In this document: piece by piece, positions 31,273 to 47,334 of the stretch
Layout: every line of letters starts with the position of its first letter
How positions within the stretch are numbered: position 1 is the stretch's first letter
Source of the DNA: Heterostelium album PN500
Taxonomy: Eukaryota > Evosea > Eumycetozoa > Acytosteliales > Acytosteliaceae
Assembly: GCF_000004825.1 (NCBI RefSeq)
Contig: NW_008805071.1
Location: forward strand, 1,798,001-1,862,000
Direction: 5' to 3'
Length of the DNA stretch: 64,000 bases
Position numbers and translations under genes: made by a program
Notes under the pieces: generated by a model
The model's input: only the letters and a program-made list of their open reading frames with translations
The model's database searches: none
Told to the model about the DNA's origin: nothing

Positions 31273-34200
31273 TATAATGAACTGACTAACGAAAATAACT
31301 ACTTAATAAATAAATAAATACTATACTATTATTATATGATTATTATTTCTAATATATATATAAGTCTATATATAATGTATATTTGTTGTTTGTTTCTATA
31401 CAATCAACTTGGTGTCTGTCTATCCTATCGCTTTCCTTCTCTATCCTTTATTTCTTCTGAAGATTCTTATTCTTAATCCAATAATCAGTTATTCTTTCCT
31501 TTTGGTTTGTTATCAAAATATTGTTGCTCTCGAGACACCTTGTTTTTTTTTTTTTGTTTTTATTTTATAATAGAGTTAAACTACTACTACTACTATTGAT
31601 TAGTTTTAGTTTGGTTAATATTAATTGATTGATTTTAATTGTTTTTTATTTATAAATAAACAATATCATTTTATTTGATTTTTTTTTTTTTTTTGTTTTG
31701 TTTTGTTTGATTTGTTTTGACTGATTGATTTATGTGGTATTTTATGTGGGTAGATACAATGCAATATTGATTTATTTTTATTGTTTTGATTTATTTTGTG
31801 ATGTGTTTGATTTTACAATAACAATACTTTCACTAATAAAAAATTTTTTAAATATAAAAGTGTTTGTTGTGGTTGATAGACAGTTCTATGTCTAAAATAT
31901 CTGTCTTTGATTGTTTTTTTTTTCTTTTTCTGTGTTTCTTAGTTGTAGAGTGTTGTGGTAATCTACTTCTATATATTACTTTTTTAGGTTAATTTTGATA
32001 AACAAAATTCAATCTCTTTCCGAAATACCATATGGAATTGAAACTTTTCATCTTATTTAAGATCATATAAAGTTATTTGAGTATAAACAACAAATCTATT
32101 GATTGATATTTGTAGAGATTTGGTTGAATAGGTTGTGATTGGATTGTTAATGACTTACCTATATCTTTTATGAGTTGGAGTTGTAACTTGAAAAAAAAAA
32201 CCAAACTTAACTTTTAAACTAAACTAATCTAAAATAAACCAAACTAAACTATAATATAAATATAATATAAAATTGTCTAGACTACACTTTTTTAAAAAAC
32301 TAACCTTCACTTATTGAGATACTATTGTTCGTATTATTATTATTATTATTATTATATGTAGTATCGATGGTGTTGTTGCTGCTTTGGTTTGAATTTTTGA
32401 TTTTGTTTTGTTTGTTTTTAATTAGAATTAGAAGAGATGTGGAGGGATCAACAATACTATCTACAACAAAGCTAACTTAACCTAGGTTGGTTGTTGGTTT
32501 GTGGGTATGTGTTTTGTTTTTTTTTTTGTTAAAGTGGATGGATGAATATCTTATTTAAAAAATTCAAAAAGATGGTTTCAAAAATTTGAATCCAAATCAA
32601 TAATTCAGTTTGAAAAAATAAAAATCTTTTTGCACCTATTTTATTTTTATTTTTTTAATCATTTTTTTTGTCAATGGTCGATCGTGTGATAGCCCACCTT
32701 AAACAAAAGCCCTTAAAATGAATGAATTATTTTAATTAAATTCGGAGATAATAGGACTATTCATTTAATTAAACTTTTTTATAAGTTTGGTTTATTTTTT
32801 GAATTCAAAATCCAAACAATAATAATAAGTAAAAGTAATCGATGACTTATTTGTTTACAATAATAATTTACATGGTTGCTCAAAATTTTTTTCTTTTATT
32901 TTTTTTTACAAAAATTTTAGATCGAAGATGCAATCTTTTGAAACATTTTTTTTTGTGTTTTTGAGATCTTGTATTTTTTGTTTATGCTTATTTTATTCCT
33001 TAATTTTTTTTAATTTTTTTTTTAGTATTCATTTGACTTTTAGTGGGCCTGTGAAATTCTTCGTTTGACTTTTACTAAAATTTAGATATTTAACTTGTTA
33101 ACATTGATGAAATAATATCATTAAAATTTTAAAACAGTGAAGTTGATCAAACTGGCTCTAAAACATTTTTGTTGAAATTTACAATTTTTTTTTCGTTTTA
33201 AAATATCTTACATGTAAAAAAAAATACCAACAACTGATTTAATCTGATTATTGGGCATATGTGATTCAAAATGATATATCGTTTGCATACTTGACTAATT
33301 TTGGTGATATAGTTGTCTATGAAATTAAAATTGGGGAAATTGCTATTCCCAAATCAATATTGATTTCAACATTTTTGAATTCTTGATAAACGAGACGATT
33401 GTAGTTGTAAGTTTTGCTCACCAACAAAAACAGATAAATATTTAATGACCTTTATTAAATGATAATATTTTTTCAACAAAAAAAAACTGTTATTTTCATA
33501 TTTGCACTTAATTTTATTTTATTAATATAAATCCAAAGTAAAACTTGCTAGTTGTTTAATAATTTAGTCGTTAAAAAATTTAAAATATTTTATGTTGATG
33601 CGAGTTTCGTTTTTTATAATAAAAAACCAATTAATTTTATTTTCTTTGCACCACTATTTTTTTCTGATCAGAATTTTTTTTTATTTTTTTACTTTTTTGC
33701 TTATTTAGTCTTCATTTTTACTTTTTACAAACAAAAATATCTTAAAATTGTTGTGAAAAAAAGTGAGTGGTGGGTGTGTTTATTCCATTCTTTGCATGCA
33801 TTCACTAGAAGAAGTAAAAGGTCTCCTCACACACCTACTTGCCAACCAACCATATTTTGAAGAGACGTGTGAAATGATCACAAATTCGATCTCACTCTTA
33901 GTGGTTGTATTGATTGTCCAATGGTTTTAATTGATGAGTGTGTGTTTTGTGGTGTGTGTTTCGTCTGAGGCTGTGTGTGAGTGCTGAGTTAACAATACTT
34001 ATGAAATTTGACCAACAATATTAAGTGTGTGTGAGGTGTTATGTATGCTAGAAATGATAAAATCAATTTTACTCTCCTCTAATTTATGAAATCAAAAAAA
34101 TGGAATGATTCATTTTTTTCTCTGAGATGTAATAACACAGAACTGGATTAATTAAAAAAAACCATTTTCATTGCTTGCTTTGTTTCTTCCTTCCTTTCTG

Positions 34201-37200
34201 TTTCACCCGTCCTCATTTAACTGTTCAAGTGGATGGTGTACCTATCTACGACCTATCACATATGACATAGTTTTATTCAGCAATGTAATTGGATTGACAA
34301 CAACAACAACAGCAGCAACAACACCACTAACACCACAAACAAATCAAACACCACAACAACATCAAGTTTACATTCTCCTACTACATCATTTATATTTTAT
34401 TTTTTTATTTTTTACTTTTTTTTATTTTATTTAAAAACTCTACCTTTCTGAAATAATAAAGGTGAGATGGTGTTATATTAACGAGTCAACCACATTGTTA
34501 TTCCCTATCCTCTTTTCTTTTTCTTTTCTTTTTTAAATCAAGAAAATATAAATCAAATCAATCATTCTTTTACTTGTCAAAATCATTTTATCACGACTTC
34601 TATTTTACTTTCATTTCCCTCAAGACCTTATTACACATATAATATATACACTGCTATTTATATTACGAGATTACACTCTATGTTGCAATTAATTCGTTTT
34701 TTTTATTTTTGTAAAATTAATTAATATTCAGTGCATCAAAGAAATTCAGTTTTTAAAACAGAAGCAGCACACAGAGTAGAAAAAGTAAAGATTTTAACAA
34801 TATTCAGAATTTAGTGTTTATTTACAAAAGTAAAGTATAAAGAAAAAACAGTAAATCAACTTTAGTGTTTTGTATATAGAATGTCATTCGTAATATATCT
34901 CTCTCACTATCGCACACACAGCTAAAATATTGGTTTATATCGAAAAACAAAAAAAAAACAGTTCTGTCAGTTGGGTTATGTGAAAAAACAAAAACATTGT
35001 AAATCTATAGATTTTTTATATCAACAACAACTTCACTCATTTAATTGATTGATTCAGATCTCAAATTTTTATCAATCAGGCCATCAAAAATTCGATATTC
35101 AATCAATTTGAGAATTTATTTTGTAGATTCAACTCTATCAATTCCCAAAAGAGGAGACAAATGAAATATTTCCGTGTTAGTTTGACGGTTGATCTTGGCA
35201 TTCGCTACCTGATAAGGCAACTTGCCAAGGATTAATCAAACCCCAAACCCCACCCAGCAAAAAAAACTTGAAAACTACCAAACAACTTTTCAAAAAAAAA
35301 ATTAATTAAAATTTTCGGAAAAATTCAATAACCCACCACCCTTTTTTTACATTTGTTTTTTTCAAAATTTTCAACGTATGATGCGCGCCTTTCCTTTTTC
35401 AAATCAATCACAACCATGAAAATTTTTGACTGAAAAAAAAAAAACCATCAACAGCAACATTTTCAAATATGCCACCCAAGGTCGACCCCCTTCACTCACA
35501 ATCACTGTAACAACATTTACTCTCTATATTCATCAACTTGTAACAGCAATATTAAGCGCCATTCAATCAACTTCACCACCACATCAATTCTCTCAACAAA
35601 TTCTCGTTTTGTTTAGTAGTAGTTATTAGTTAGACCACAAAACACTCATTGTAGTAAAAGAAGATTAGTTAAATCTTACAACTCTGAGTGTATTATACAC
35701 TCTTATGCAATCATCAAGAAACAGCACACCACAAAACAAATTTCAACTACTTAATAATAATATTTCAGTATCACATTCGCATTGCATTTAGAAAAATCGA
35801 ATCGATTTTCAGGTCACCTCGTAAATGACCAACCATTACACCTGTTTAATTGTTTGGTTTTATGAATACAAACTTTCTCACTGCTAGCAATACCATCTTG
35901 TAATACCATCTTTGTCACCAACACCATATCAATTCCATCAACAATCTACACACCAATCCATTCAACAAACAGTTTCAAAAAGTTTATAAATATATATATC
36001 TCAATATTTATCGATTTTAGGTATTTATTATTATTATTTTATTTTTATTTAGTTAAAGACACCACTACCACCCACTCTTTCAAAATTTACTGCAATCAGT
36101 AATACTGGATATCCAACTACATTACTGTCGTCGTCAAGTTTTTACCATTTTTTTGCGAATTTGGATTTTTTTTTTTGCAAATTTTTTTTTATTATTGTGG
36201 TACCTCCCGTTTTGGCAGGGAAAACAAATTTGATTGCAATTTTGAGTGACCACCCACCACTAAAAAACACAATCAACCCAACAACCCTCTCCTTTGACAA
36301 AGGTCACTCTTTGCGACCACTTGACTAATTGATAAAACCAACCAAACAAACTACACCATCAAAAAAACAAAACAATCCTCCCCCACATTATAAAACTTAA
36401 ATCACCCTAAATCACTGAATATACCCAGCGAATTTGTCCAAAGTATTTAGCTTATCAGAGTAAACACCCATCAACCACAACCGCCATTCCATCACTACCA
36501 CTACTTCCACCACCACTACTACCACCACCATCAAGCCAGACTCGTCAAAAACATCAAGCCATAGCACACTCTCAGAGTGTCGAGGCCTACCTGACCAAAC
36601 CCATCAAAACTATCTGTCTAACAATCAGACAAATCCAAACAGTTCAATTGCAATCAGCCAATCGATCGTGGTAAATCAGATTATTCATAGCATAGCTGTG
36701 ACTTTTATCAACTTTTCAACACCTTCCATTGTTGGTGATTTTTTAAATCGAGTAAAAGACAACAATCTAAATATTATATCAATCTGTAGCCACCAATTGC
36801 TATCCACTATATACCAACAGTTTTGATCCAAAATATCTGATCATCAATTGAGCCACCCTTTTATAGATTTTACTTGGTTAGTGTTGACATTCAAGTACCA
36901 GGTCACAAAAACAAGGGGTATTTGTGCATAATTACCAAAGATATCCATAATACTTTATAATCAATTCCACCATCACACACATATATAGTCGATTTATTAT
37001 TATAAATTATTTTCATTCGCCTCCAAACTGTGCGATTGTTTTTGGTTCACCAAATTTAGTATATCTGTCCAAGGTTATGAGTTTTGGTTTGCCGGATCAT
37101 TTAGCACCAAACAACCACAACCCATACATATTTTTATTATATAGATTTATATTATATAGATTTTACTTACCAATATCATCTTTTATATAGAATCAATCAT

Positions 37201-37398
37201 TTTTATTTCATATATTATATACACCCAATCATTATTTATATAGTTTTATATTTTATATAGTTTCTAGTAGCACAAGCAAATATTATATATCAAATTTCTT
37301 GTATCATAATGCTAATATATTTCTAATTTCATATATTATTTATTCAAAGTTTATTATCACCCCAACCACTCTCATATATTTATATTTATATTCCAAAC
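31273..37398. promoter_or_regulatory. 6.1 kb divergent gene-free region
   Basis: Between the divergent RasGAP and NF-YC genes there is no convincing coding frame on either strand. The RasGAP side (31.3-33.5 kb) is T-rich and includes splice-like sites on the minus strand (for example a GTAAGT donor read at about 32158), so a 5' UTR exon or intron is possible. The NF-YC side (34.2-37.4 kb) is rich in CA, ACC and CCA words like the transcribed leaders of other genes here. GT-rich DNA lies at 33.9-34.1 kb. Structured elements at 35187-35242 and 36244-36309 are listed separately. Such length suggests a large regulatory region, long leaders, or unannotated noncoding RNAs. Confidence 0.5.
35187..35242. 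other. GC-rich compound stem-loop
   Basis: The arms CTTGGCA (35194-35200) and TGCCAAG (35223-35229) are a perfect inverted repeat around a 22-nt loop. Outside them GGTTGAT (35187-35193) can pair with ATCAAACC (35235-35242) with one bulged base, giving a longer two-part stem. The loop contains CCT-GATA-AGG, a possible inner hairpin. It stands out against the A/T-rich background and could be an RNA structure in the NF-YC leader or a small noncoding RNA. Confidence 0.5.
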
Positions 37399-39926
37399 AT
37401 GTCCAATAACAATAATAATAATAATAATAGCCATCATCAGAAAATGAATCAACAAGGCTATCCAAATCCACTACAACACTCTCAGGATTCATCGATGGAT
37501 TATCAACAACCCACTCCACAGCAAGCACACTATCCTATGCAACAACCAGCCAGCTTCTCTGTGGATTATATATATCAACAACAAATGCTTCTTCAACAAC
37601 AGGAGCAATCTCAACAACATATTCATATGCATCCACAACCTCAACAACAATATCAGCAACCTGGACATACACAACAACAACAACACCATCACCAATTTCA
37701 TAAAAGTGATTCAACGTCAGAGTTGGATGTAGCAATGTCTAACGTTGAGATGGACAGTGAAGATGAAAACGAAGAGTATCAAACCAATGAAAATTTAAAC
37801 CAGTCAACTACACAGATTTCACATCCTCCTCCGCCAACCACAACACCATCACCGCCACCACACATTCAGCACACACCAACTCCACATGTTCCTCACCAAA
37901 TTGTAGAATATCCAGTCACTGGCTACCACCAATATCCACACCACTCATATATACATCATGGAATTTCCTATGCACAATACCCAAATGTGTCCAATCGACA
38001 AGCTACAACACCGTCGTCTACATCTACCAATACAACACCACCAACTACACCAACTGGCCAAACCTATCAATATTCATACTACCAGCCACATGCCAACATG
38101 AAAGCATACGGTGGATATCATCACATTCACCATCCACATCCACAACAAGCAACTGAGTTACACCCTTCTTTCCACCCATCTTCACTGCAAGTTCCTCAAC
38201 ACCATATACAACAACCAACCTCGCCAGATCGGTCACCTCGAATCCTCAAACAATCACCTAGGCACCATCCAACTCAAGACATATATCGACAATCACTTTC
38301 CAAATCCACCATTGAGTTTCCATCATACTATTACTCATCGGAGCACCCACAACACCCATCGTATTACTCACCACCATTAACACCACACCATCACCAACAA
38401 CCTTCCTACTACAATCAATATATACAAACACCTCCTCCCATGTCATTATATTACACTCCTCCCTCCACACCACACAGCTCAACCACCACCACCACCAATA
38501 ACAATCCATCAGAAGACAATTCAACCAACAACAGTACCTGTAGTTCTACCTCTTCTTCATCCTCCTCGATAGCACCACCTCCTTCCACATCCTCAACTTC
38601 CACTAACAACAATCCAACTACCTCGACCACCACCACCACCACCACCAACAATAATTCAACAAAAAAGAGTGGTACCAACATTCCACCTCTACATCTAAAG
38701 AAAGCACTTGGTCACACCAATAAACTACCCCACTCACCAACACATCACCACCAACTTTCACCTACTCACATGCATTTGAACTCGTCAAACTCGCCACCAC
38801 TGACGCCACCTTTGACACCAACCTCCAATGTTCCACTGACGCCAACTCATCCCTACATACTACAACAACTACAACAAAGACTACAAGCAGAGGCAGAGTC
38901 AACACCGATGTCTCCACATTTCTATCACAGTCCACAACAATCACCAGTATCCACTCCACCTCTTACACCACCCATCATTGGATTCGGCTCACCAATGAAC
39001 TCACCTCGCAATCCCAACTCGCCACGTCTCGATATCATGAACATACAGATGTCACATCTACAACAGCACAAGCGACAATACGAAGCAATGATGCACAGTG
39101 CACTCGTCGGACTCTGGGAAGGCATTGAAAACGAACTGGAAGAAGTCGAACCAGTCTCAAAGAACCACATCATACCATTGGCAAGAATTAAAAAGATAAT
39201 GAAAATGGATTCTTCTGTTAAAGTAAGTGGATCATTATCATTGCTCAATGTTTAACTATAGTTATATTTATTAATTTATTTGTTTCTTTAAAAAAAACAG
39301 ATGATAAGTGCAGATGCACCTATTATATTTGTAAAAGCATGTGAATTGTTTATTTTAGAGTTGACCACAAGATCTTGGGTACATACAGAGATAGGAAAGC
39401 GTAGAACATTACAAAAATCAGATATTGTTCATGCTATTGCTCGTAATGATTGTTTTGATTTCCTCATTGACATTGTGCCACGAGATGAAATCAAACCAAA
39501 GAAACCTGAAGAGCCTGTAAAATCTACATTCATGGGTTCACAAGAAGGTCTGCAGTACATGCAATATCTTCACCTACAAATGTATTTACAAGAGAATAAG
39601 AAACAGAGTGCCATTAAAATAGATTCTGTAGCAGCAAAGTATGTCTATTAATTAACTTTATATATATATATATATTTATAAACTAATTTTTATTTATCAT
39701 CATCATTATTATTATTATTTTTAGGAATTCAACATCATTCTTAATGTATAGAGGTAGTAAGTCAAAGAAGTTGTTGGGTGGTGGAAGTAATATTGGTAGT
39801 GGTAACAAAATTGGAGGTCACAGTAAATCGAGTAGTAGTCATAACTTGAGAGAATCTCTACAAGTCAAAGATGAAGACACAGGTGATGAAAGTGATGATG
39901 AAGAGGAATATGATGATGAAGAATGA
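37399..39926 (+). CDS. nfyc: CCAAT-binding factor subunit NF-YC (long form)
   Basis: Exons 37399-39222, 39301-39638 and 39725-39926 give 787 residues. The histone-fold domain is split by intron 1: IIPLARIKKIMKMDSSVK ends exon 1 and MISADAPIIFVKACELFI starts exon 2, followed by KRRTLQKSDI and FDFLIDIVPRDEIKPKK. These match the NF-YC/HAP5 family closely. NF-YC pairs with NF-YB and the dimer binds NF-YA to read CCAAT boxes. Animal NF-YC is about 335 residues; here a 590-residue Gln/His/Pro/Ser/Thr-rich head precedes the fold, and a Gly/Ser and acidic tail (DEESDDEEEYDDEE type) follows. The head could act as an activation or prion-like domain. Confidence 0.92.
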
Positions 39927-40550
39927 AGTAAAATTTAAAATTTATTTATATATCATAATCTATCTATATATCTATAATATATATTTATATATTTATATAA
40001 TACAATTAACAATATACATTATAATGATCTTTATTTATTCAAGAAAAAAACAAAATAACAACAATTACATATATAATAATAATAATCAACACAAACAACA
40101 TATATATAATATATAAATTAAATAATACAATACAACTAAATGGTTAATCAATTGAATGATTGGAATGATATAGTTCCAACTCCAACTTCATTGATGAAAC
40201 ACAAATCAATTAAATTAACAACAACAATAGCAATCATATACAAACAAAAAAAAAAACAAATATAATCAAATATAAAAATATATAATAAATTAATATTGTA
40301 TAATTAGTTTCGATACACTTTAAAACTGAACTGATTCTTTAAAGACATCAATCTTTGACCCAAAAGTTAAAGTTAATTGTTGGTTCTTTCGTTTTTCTTG
40401 ACTTTAAATTAAAAATTTCTTTTTTTTTTTTTTTTTTTTTTTTATTTTCTTGTTTTTTTTTTGTTTTATTTATATATTAATATTAATTATATCTTTATCG
40501 AAATAGATTTAGATATTATTGTAATAGATAGATAGATAGATAGATAAAAG
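39927..40550. other. Intergenic spacer with T run and GATA repeat
   Basis: 620 bp between two + strand genes, with an uninterrupted T run around 40420-40443 and a GATA tandem repeat at about 40526-40545 just before the next start codon. No gene is visible. Confidence 0.6.
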
Positions 40551-41972
40551 ATGGATAATAAATTGTTTATTGCAGCATTGGGTGCTGGTATTGGTGCTGC
40601 AGCTACATATATCTCAACAAAGGTGTCATCCACCAAGAAGAGAAAATCAGATTTCACAAGTGATGTTCAATTTGACAATGACACCACGATGGCCGATGAT
40701 AATGATGATAACGATGTCAAACCAATCGATGGACATACCAGTTTGTTGGCATCGGCCGACCCCTTTGCCAAGGACAAGCTCAATCTAAGCTCGATGTTGG
40801 AGCAGGAGATCTTTGATGAACAGATGAATAGAACCATGTTGTACTATGGTGAGAACGGCTTCAAAAAGTTGCGAGAATCTTTTGTTATTGTTGTTGGTCT
40901 CGGTGGTGTAGGTGGTGCCGCAGCACACGTGCTGCTGCGTAGCGGCGTCAAGAAGATTCGTTTGATCGATCCCGATCTCGTGACGATCTCCTCGCTCAAC
41001 AGAAACGTTCTGGCGGCACGAAAAGACGTCGGTCGCTCCAAAGTCGAGACAATGAAGTCGTACTTCAATGCGATCTGTCCAGAGGTGGAGGTCGAAGCGA
41101 TTCAAACCTTCTTCAGCGCCGAGGTAGCCGATACACTGCTCGGTGGCAATCCAACGTATGTTCTCGATTGCATCGATCATACCACATCGAAAGTGGAGCT
41201 ACTCACCTACTGTGTCAACAAGAAGATCAAGGTGATCAGCTCGTTTGGCGCGGGATCGTCGTCCGACCCCACCAGAATCAACATCGTCGATATCTCCTAT
41301 ACATTTGGCTGTCCGTTTGGCAAGGAAGTGCGTCGACTTCTCAAGGTGAACGGAATCACCACCGGCGTGCTTTGTGTGTGCTCGAGCGAGTCACACCGCA
41401 AGAAGTTGATTCCGCTCACCGAAGACGAGAAAGAGCTACTGAAAACACAAGCGAAATCAACGCTGAGAATCAGAACGCTCGGCGTGTCGATGCCGATTCC
41501 CTTCATCTTTGGAACGATGATGGGCAACACCTGTCTGAACGACATTGTCGGACTGCCCATAGCGTCGGAGGAAGAGCGACGCGCGCCACCACCCATGGCC
41601 GAGTACAACAAGATGTTGAAACAACTGATTAAGCGCGAACAAATTCATCATCATACATCGCCGATTCTCCTCAAGAAGATTATCGACTCTACCAATATCC
41701 GATACGTGGTGGAGCAGCTCTTCCAGAATCGCTCGGGAATAACAAACACCGAGTGTACACAGAACAAGTCACTTCTGACCGTCGTGAGATGGCGTCCAGA
41801 GCTGCCGCTCGCACTCAACAACCTCGTAGCACTCACCAACAAAGAAGGAGAAATCCACGATAAACTCAAATCGATCGATTCACACTATCCCAAGGAAGTG
41901 ATAGATCGTGTCGATGCCATTTTAAAATCATCTGAACAACCCGATATCTCAGACGATAGTAATCTTATTTAA
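40551..41972 (+). CDS. TcdA/Tcd-type E1-like enzyme (tRNA ct6A dehydratase)
   Basis: A single exon of 473 residues. An N-terminal hydrophobic segment (about 4-22, IAALGAGIGAAATYI) is a probable membrane anchor. The ThiF/E1 domain has the nucleotide-binding motif VVGLGGVGGAAA (about 115-126), the following acidic strand IRLIDPDLVTISSLNRN, and the DCIDHTTSK block. These match the CsdL/TcdA family, which activates the carboxyl of t6A37 in tRNA with ATP and cyclises it to ct6A. In yeast the homologues Tcd1 and Tcd2 sit in the mitochondrial outer membrane through an N-terminal segment, which agrees with the anchor seen here. True ubiquitin E1 is excluded by size and absence of the second Rossmann and catalytic Cys domains. 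Confidence 0.88.
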   Translation: MDNKLFIAALGAGIGAAATYISTKVSSTKKRKSDFTSDVQFDNDTTMADDNDDNDVKPIDGHTSLLASADPFAKDKLNLSSMLEQEIFDEQMNRTMLYYGENGFKKLRESFVIVVGLGGVGGAAAHVLLRSGVKKIRLIDPDLVTISSLNRNVLAARKDVGRSKVETMKSYFNAICPEVEVEAIQTFFSAEVADTLLGGNPTYVLDCIDHTTSKVELLTYCVNKKIKVISSFGAGSSSDPTRINIVDISYTFGCPFGKEVRRLLKVNGITTGVLCVCSSESHRKKLIPLTEDEKELLKTQAKSTLRIRTLGVSMPIPFIFGTMMGNTCLNDIVGLPIASEEERRAPPPMAEYNKMLKQLIKREQIHHHTSPILLKKIIDSTNIRYVVEQLFQNRSGITNTECTQNKSLLTVVRWRPELPLALNNLVALTNKEGEIHDKLKSIDSHYPKEVIDRVDAILKSSEQPDISDDSNLI

Positions 41973-42906
41973 AAAAAAAATAACATTAACATTACATTAA
42001 TACAAACAAAATAAAATAAATAAAAAAAACAATATATAATATAAAATTAAACTTCACATGCATGATTATCATTATTTTGTTTTCTTTCTTGATTCATTCA
42101 AGTTCTTTCAAAAGATAAAAACAAATATCTTCTTTTTAATTCTTATAAAGTTCTGCTTTTAAATTCTAACTCGAAAAAAAGTTTTTTATTTCTCTCAATT
42201 TTTTATTTTGTTTCTTGAATAGAAAATTAAATTAGGTTCTGAATTTGGAAATTTTTTTAATCTAATTTGATCACACACACATTATTAGTTAATATTATAT
42301 TTTAGTAATAGCTATTACTTTTATTTATTACAAAAATAAAATAAAATCAGGTAAGTTATATATAAACAAACATTTAATTTATATCTTTAAATTTCATTGA
42401 AGTTGGGAAAAAAAAAAAAAAGATTTTACATATTTAGATGGTTTTGTTTGCAAAAATTTTCTGAAGGTGTGTTTTTTTTTTTTTTCTGTTTAATTTATTT
42501 ATTAAAAAAATTTTAATTATATTTGTGTGATTAAACAACAACAACATCAACATCAACAAATTATTGTATACTAATAATATATCATCAAATAAGCAAACAA
42601 AAAAAAAATACAAAATCAAACAATACAAATATATTTATATATATATCCAAGATAGTAATTTTAATCAATTTAAATTTAATTATTTTTTTTTATTCAAAAT
42701 TAAATTGAGCCATATTTATACTTTTTACTATTTATTTTATTAGATATTATCAATCAATCAATCAATCAAAAACTAATATATATTTAGCTTATTTATTTTA
42801 AATTATTATTATCTTATTATTATTTTTTTTTTAGTATTGGTATTCTCTAATTAGTGTATAGTTAGTGAATAAGACCTGTACAGAACAAGAACAGTTTGAC
42901 TAGCAA
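41973..42906. other. Intergenic region upstream of cullin
   Basis: 930 bp of very A/T-rich DNA with an ATCA repeat near 42750 and long T runs. It should contain the cullin promoter. Nothing coding is seen. Confidence 0.5.
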
Positions 42907-46089
<3,183 letters not shown>

Positions 46090-47334
46090 CATAACAACCT
46101 ATATTTAAACACCACCATATAAATAACCAAACACAATAATAAACAACAAACTCTTCTTCTAAATTATGAACTGTTTTTCGAATATTAATATTAATTTAAA
46201 TTTAACAATATTTTTCAAATTTTCTTTAATTTTATTCAGCTTATTTTAAACTTTTGTTTTTAAATATTTTGATCATCTATCTTTTTTTAACTTAATCTAT
46301 TTTATCATAAAGAATGTTAAACAACGTGCTGATCACATTCTTGTTTTACTATTGCGCACAATAAAAGAAATTTCTTTCATTGACTATCGAAATTTACTTG
46401 ATTAATTGAATTCTAAATCATTGTAAAAGATGACTCATCATATTAAATTAAATTCTATCCTGTTATAACTTTTATCTATTACTTTTACTAAAATTAAATT
46501 AAATATTTAATTTAATGCTTATTTTGAAAAAAACAAGAAAATAACAAAAAATAAAATTGAAATTTAATCAAAATCTAAAAAAGGTGTTTACATCTTCACT
46601 GTTTTGATTAATGGGCTTGCCACACCTGACACAAAAGTAGATCTCTTCCAATAAAATAATCATTAAATTTGATTTTTCAGTTTTCTTTTTTTTTTCCTGC
46701 AAAAATGAAAAATAATTGTATTCCCAAATTTTTAACAACAAAAATTTCTCCACACAAAACTAAACTCAACCCTGTTATTTATAAATAATTTAAAACTTTG
46801 TCTAAAAGGTAATAAAAAATAATAATAATTTTATAGATACTTTTGACTTTAATATATATTTGGATTAGATTGGAACATCAATAATGCACTGTTAAATATC
46901 CAAAAATCAATAATTAATTTTTGTTTTTAGTAAAATAATAATAATATGATACCAAGCAGTAGAAATTAGATTTAAATTTTATATATATTTAAATTATAAT
47001 AATAATAATATTTTCCTATTGGATTTTAAATATTTTATTATAAAAACAAAACAAACTATTTATTTAAGTTAATTTTTTTTTTCATCACCAAATTAATAAA
47101 TTGTACTATATTTATTTTAAAATAATAATACTTTTTTCTTGATAAAATAATAACAAAGTTGACTAATTAATTTTAATCAATTTCCATTCCATTTTCATTA
47201 ATTATTTACAGCAATCAAGTTAATTTCAATCAACAAAACTCAATTCAAGTTTTCCAGTTAAAAGCAATCAAATCTTTTTGTAATTTTCAAAATTCAAATC
47301 CCTTTTTAATTACCTCTCAAACTCAAGCTAAGCC
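46090..47334. other. Intergenic region, no supported gene
   Basis: 1.2 kb of A/T-rich DNA. It contains the perfect palindrome AAAGAAATTTCTTT near 46366 and ATTGCGCACAAT near 46353. A minus-strand frame around 46568-46680 encodes a possible CVRCGKPI zinc-knuckle-like piece with no ATG. The 130 bp before 47335 are CAA/TCAA-rich and probably the leader of the next gene. Confidence 0.5.

Noticed and set aside
34171-35629. Open frames of 60-90 codons in the NF-YC upstream region
   Set aside because: Composition is Thr/Pro/Phe simple sequence typical of CA-rich leader DNA, with no good starts and no domain.
38045-38959. Minus-strand Val/Leu/Glu-rich frames opposite NF-YC
   Set aside because: Reverse complements of CCA/ACC/ACT repeat codons in the low-complexity head; not independent genes.
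46568-46753. Minus-strand frame with CVRCGKPI zinc-knuckle-like piece
   Set aside because: There is no ATG, only one CxxC and no partner exons. Possible chance similarity, although an unlinked exon cannot be excluded.
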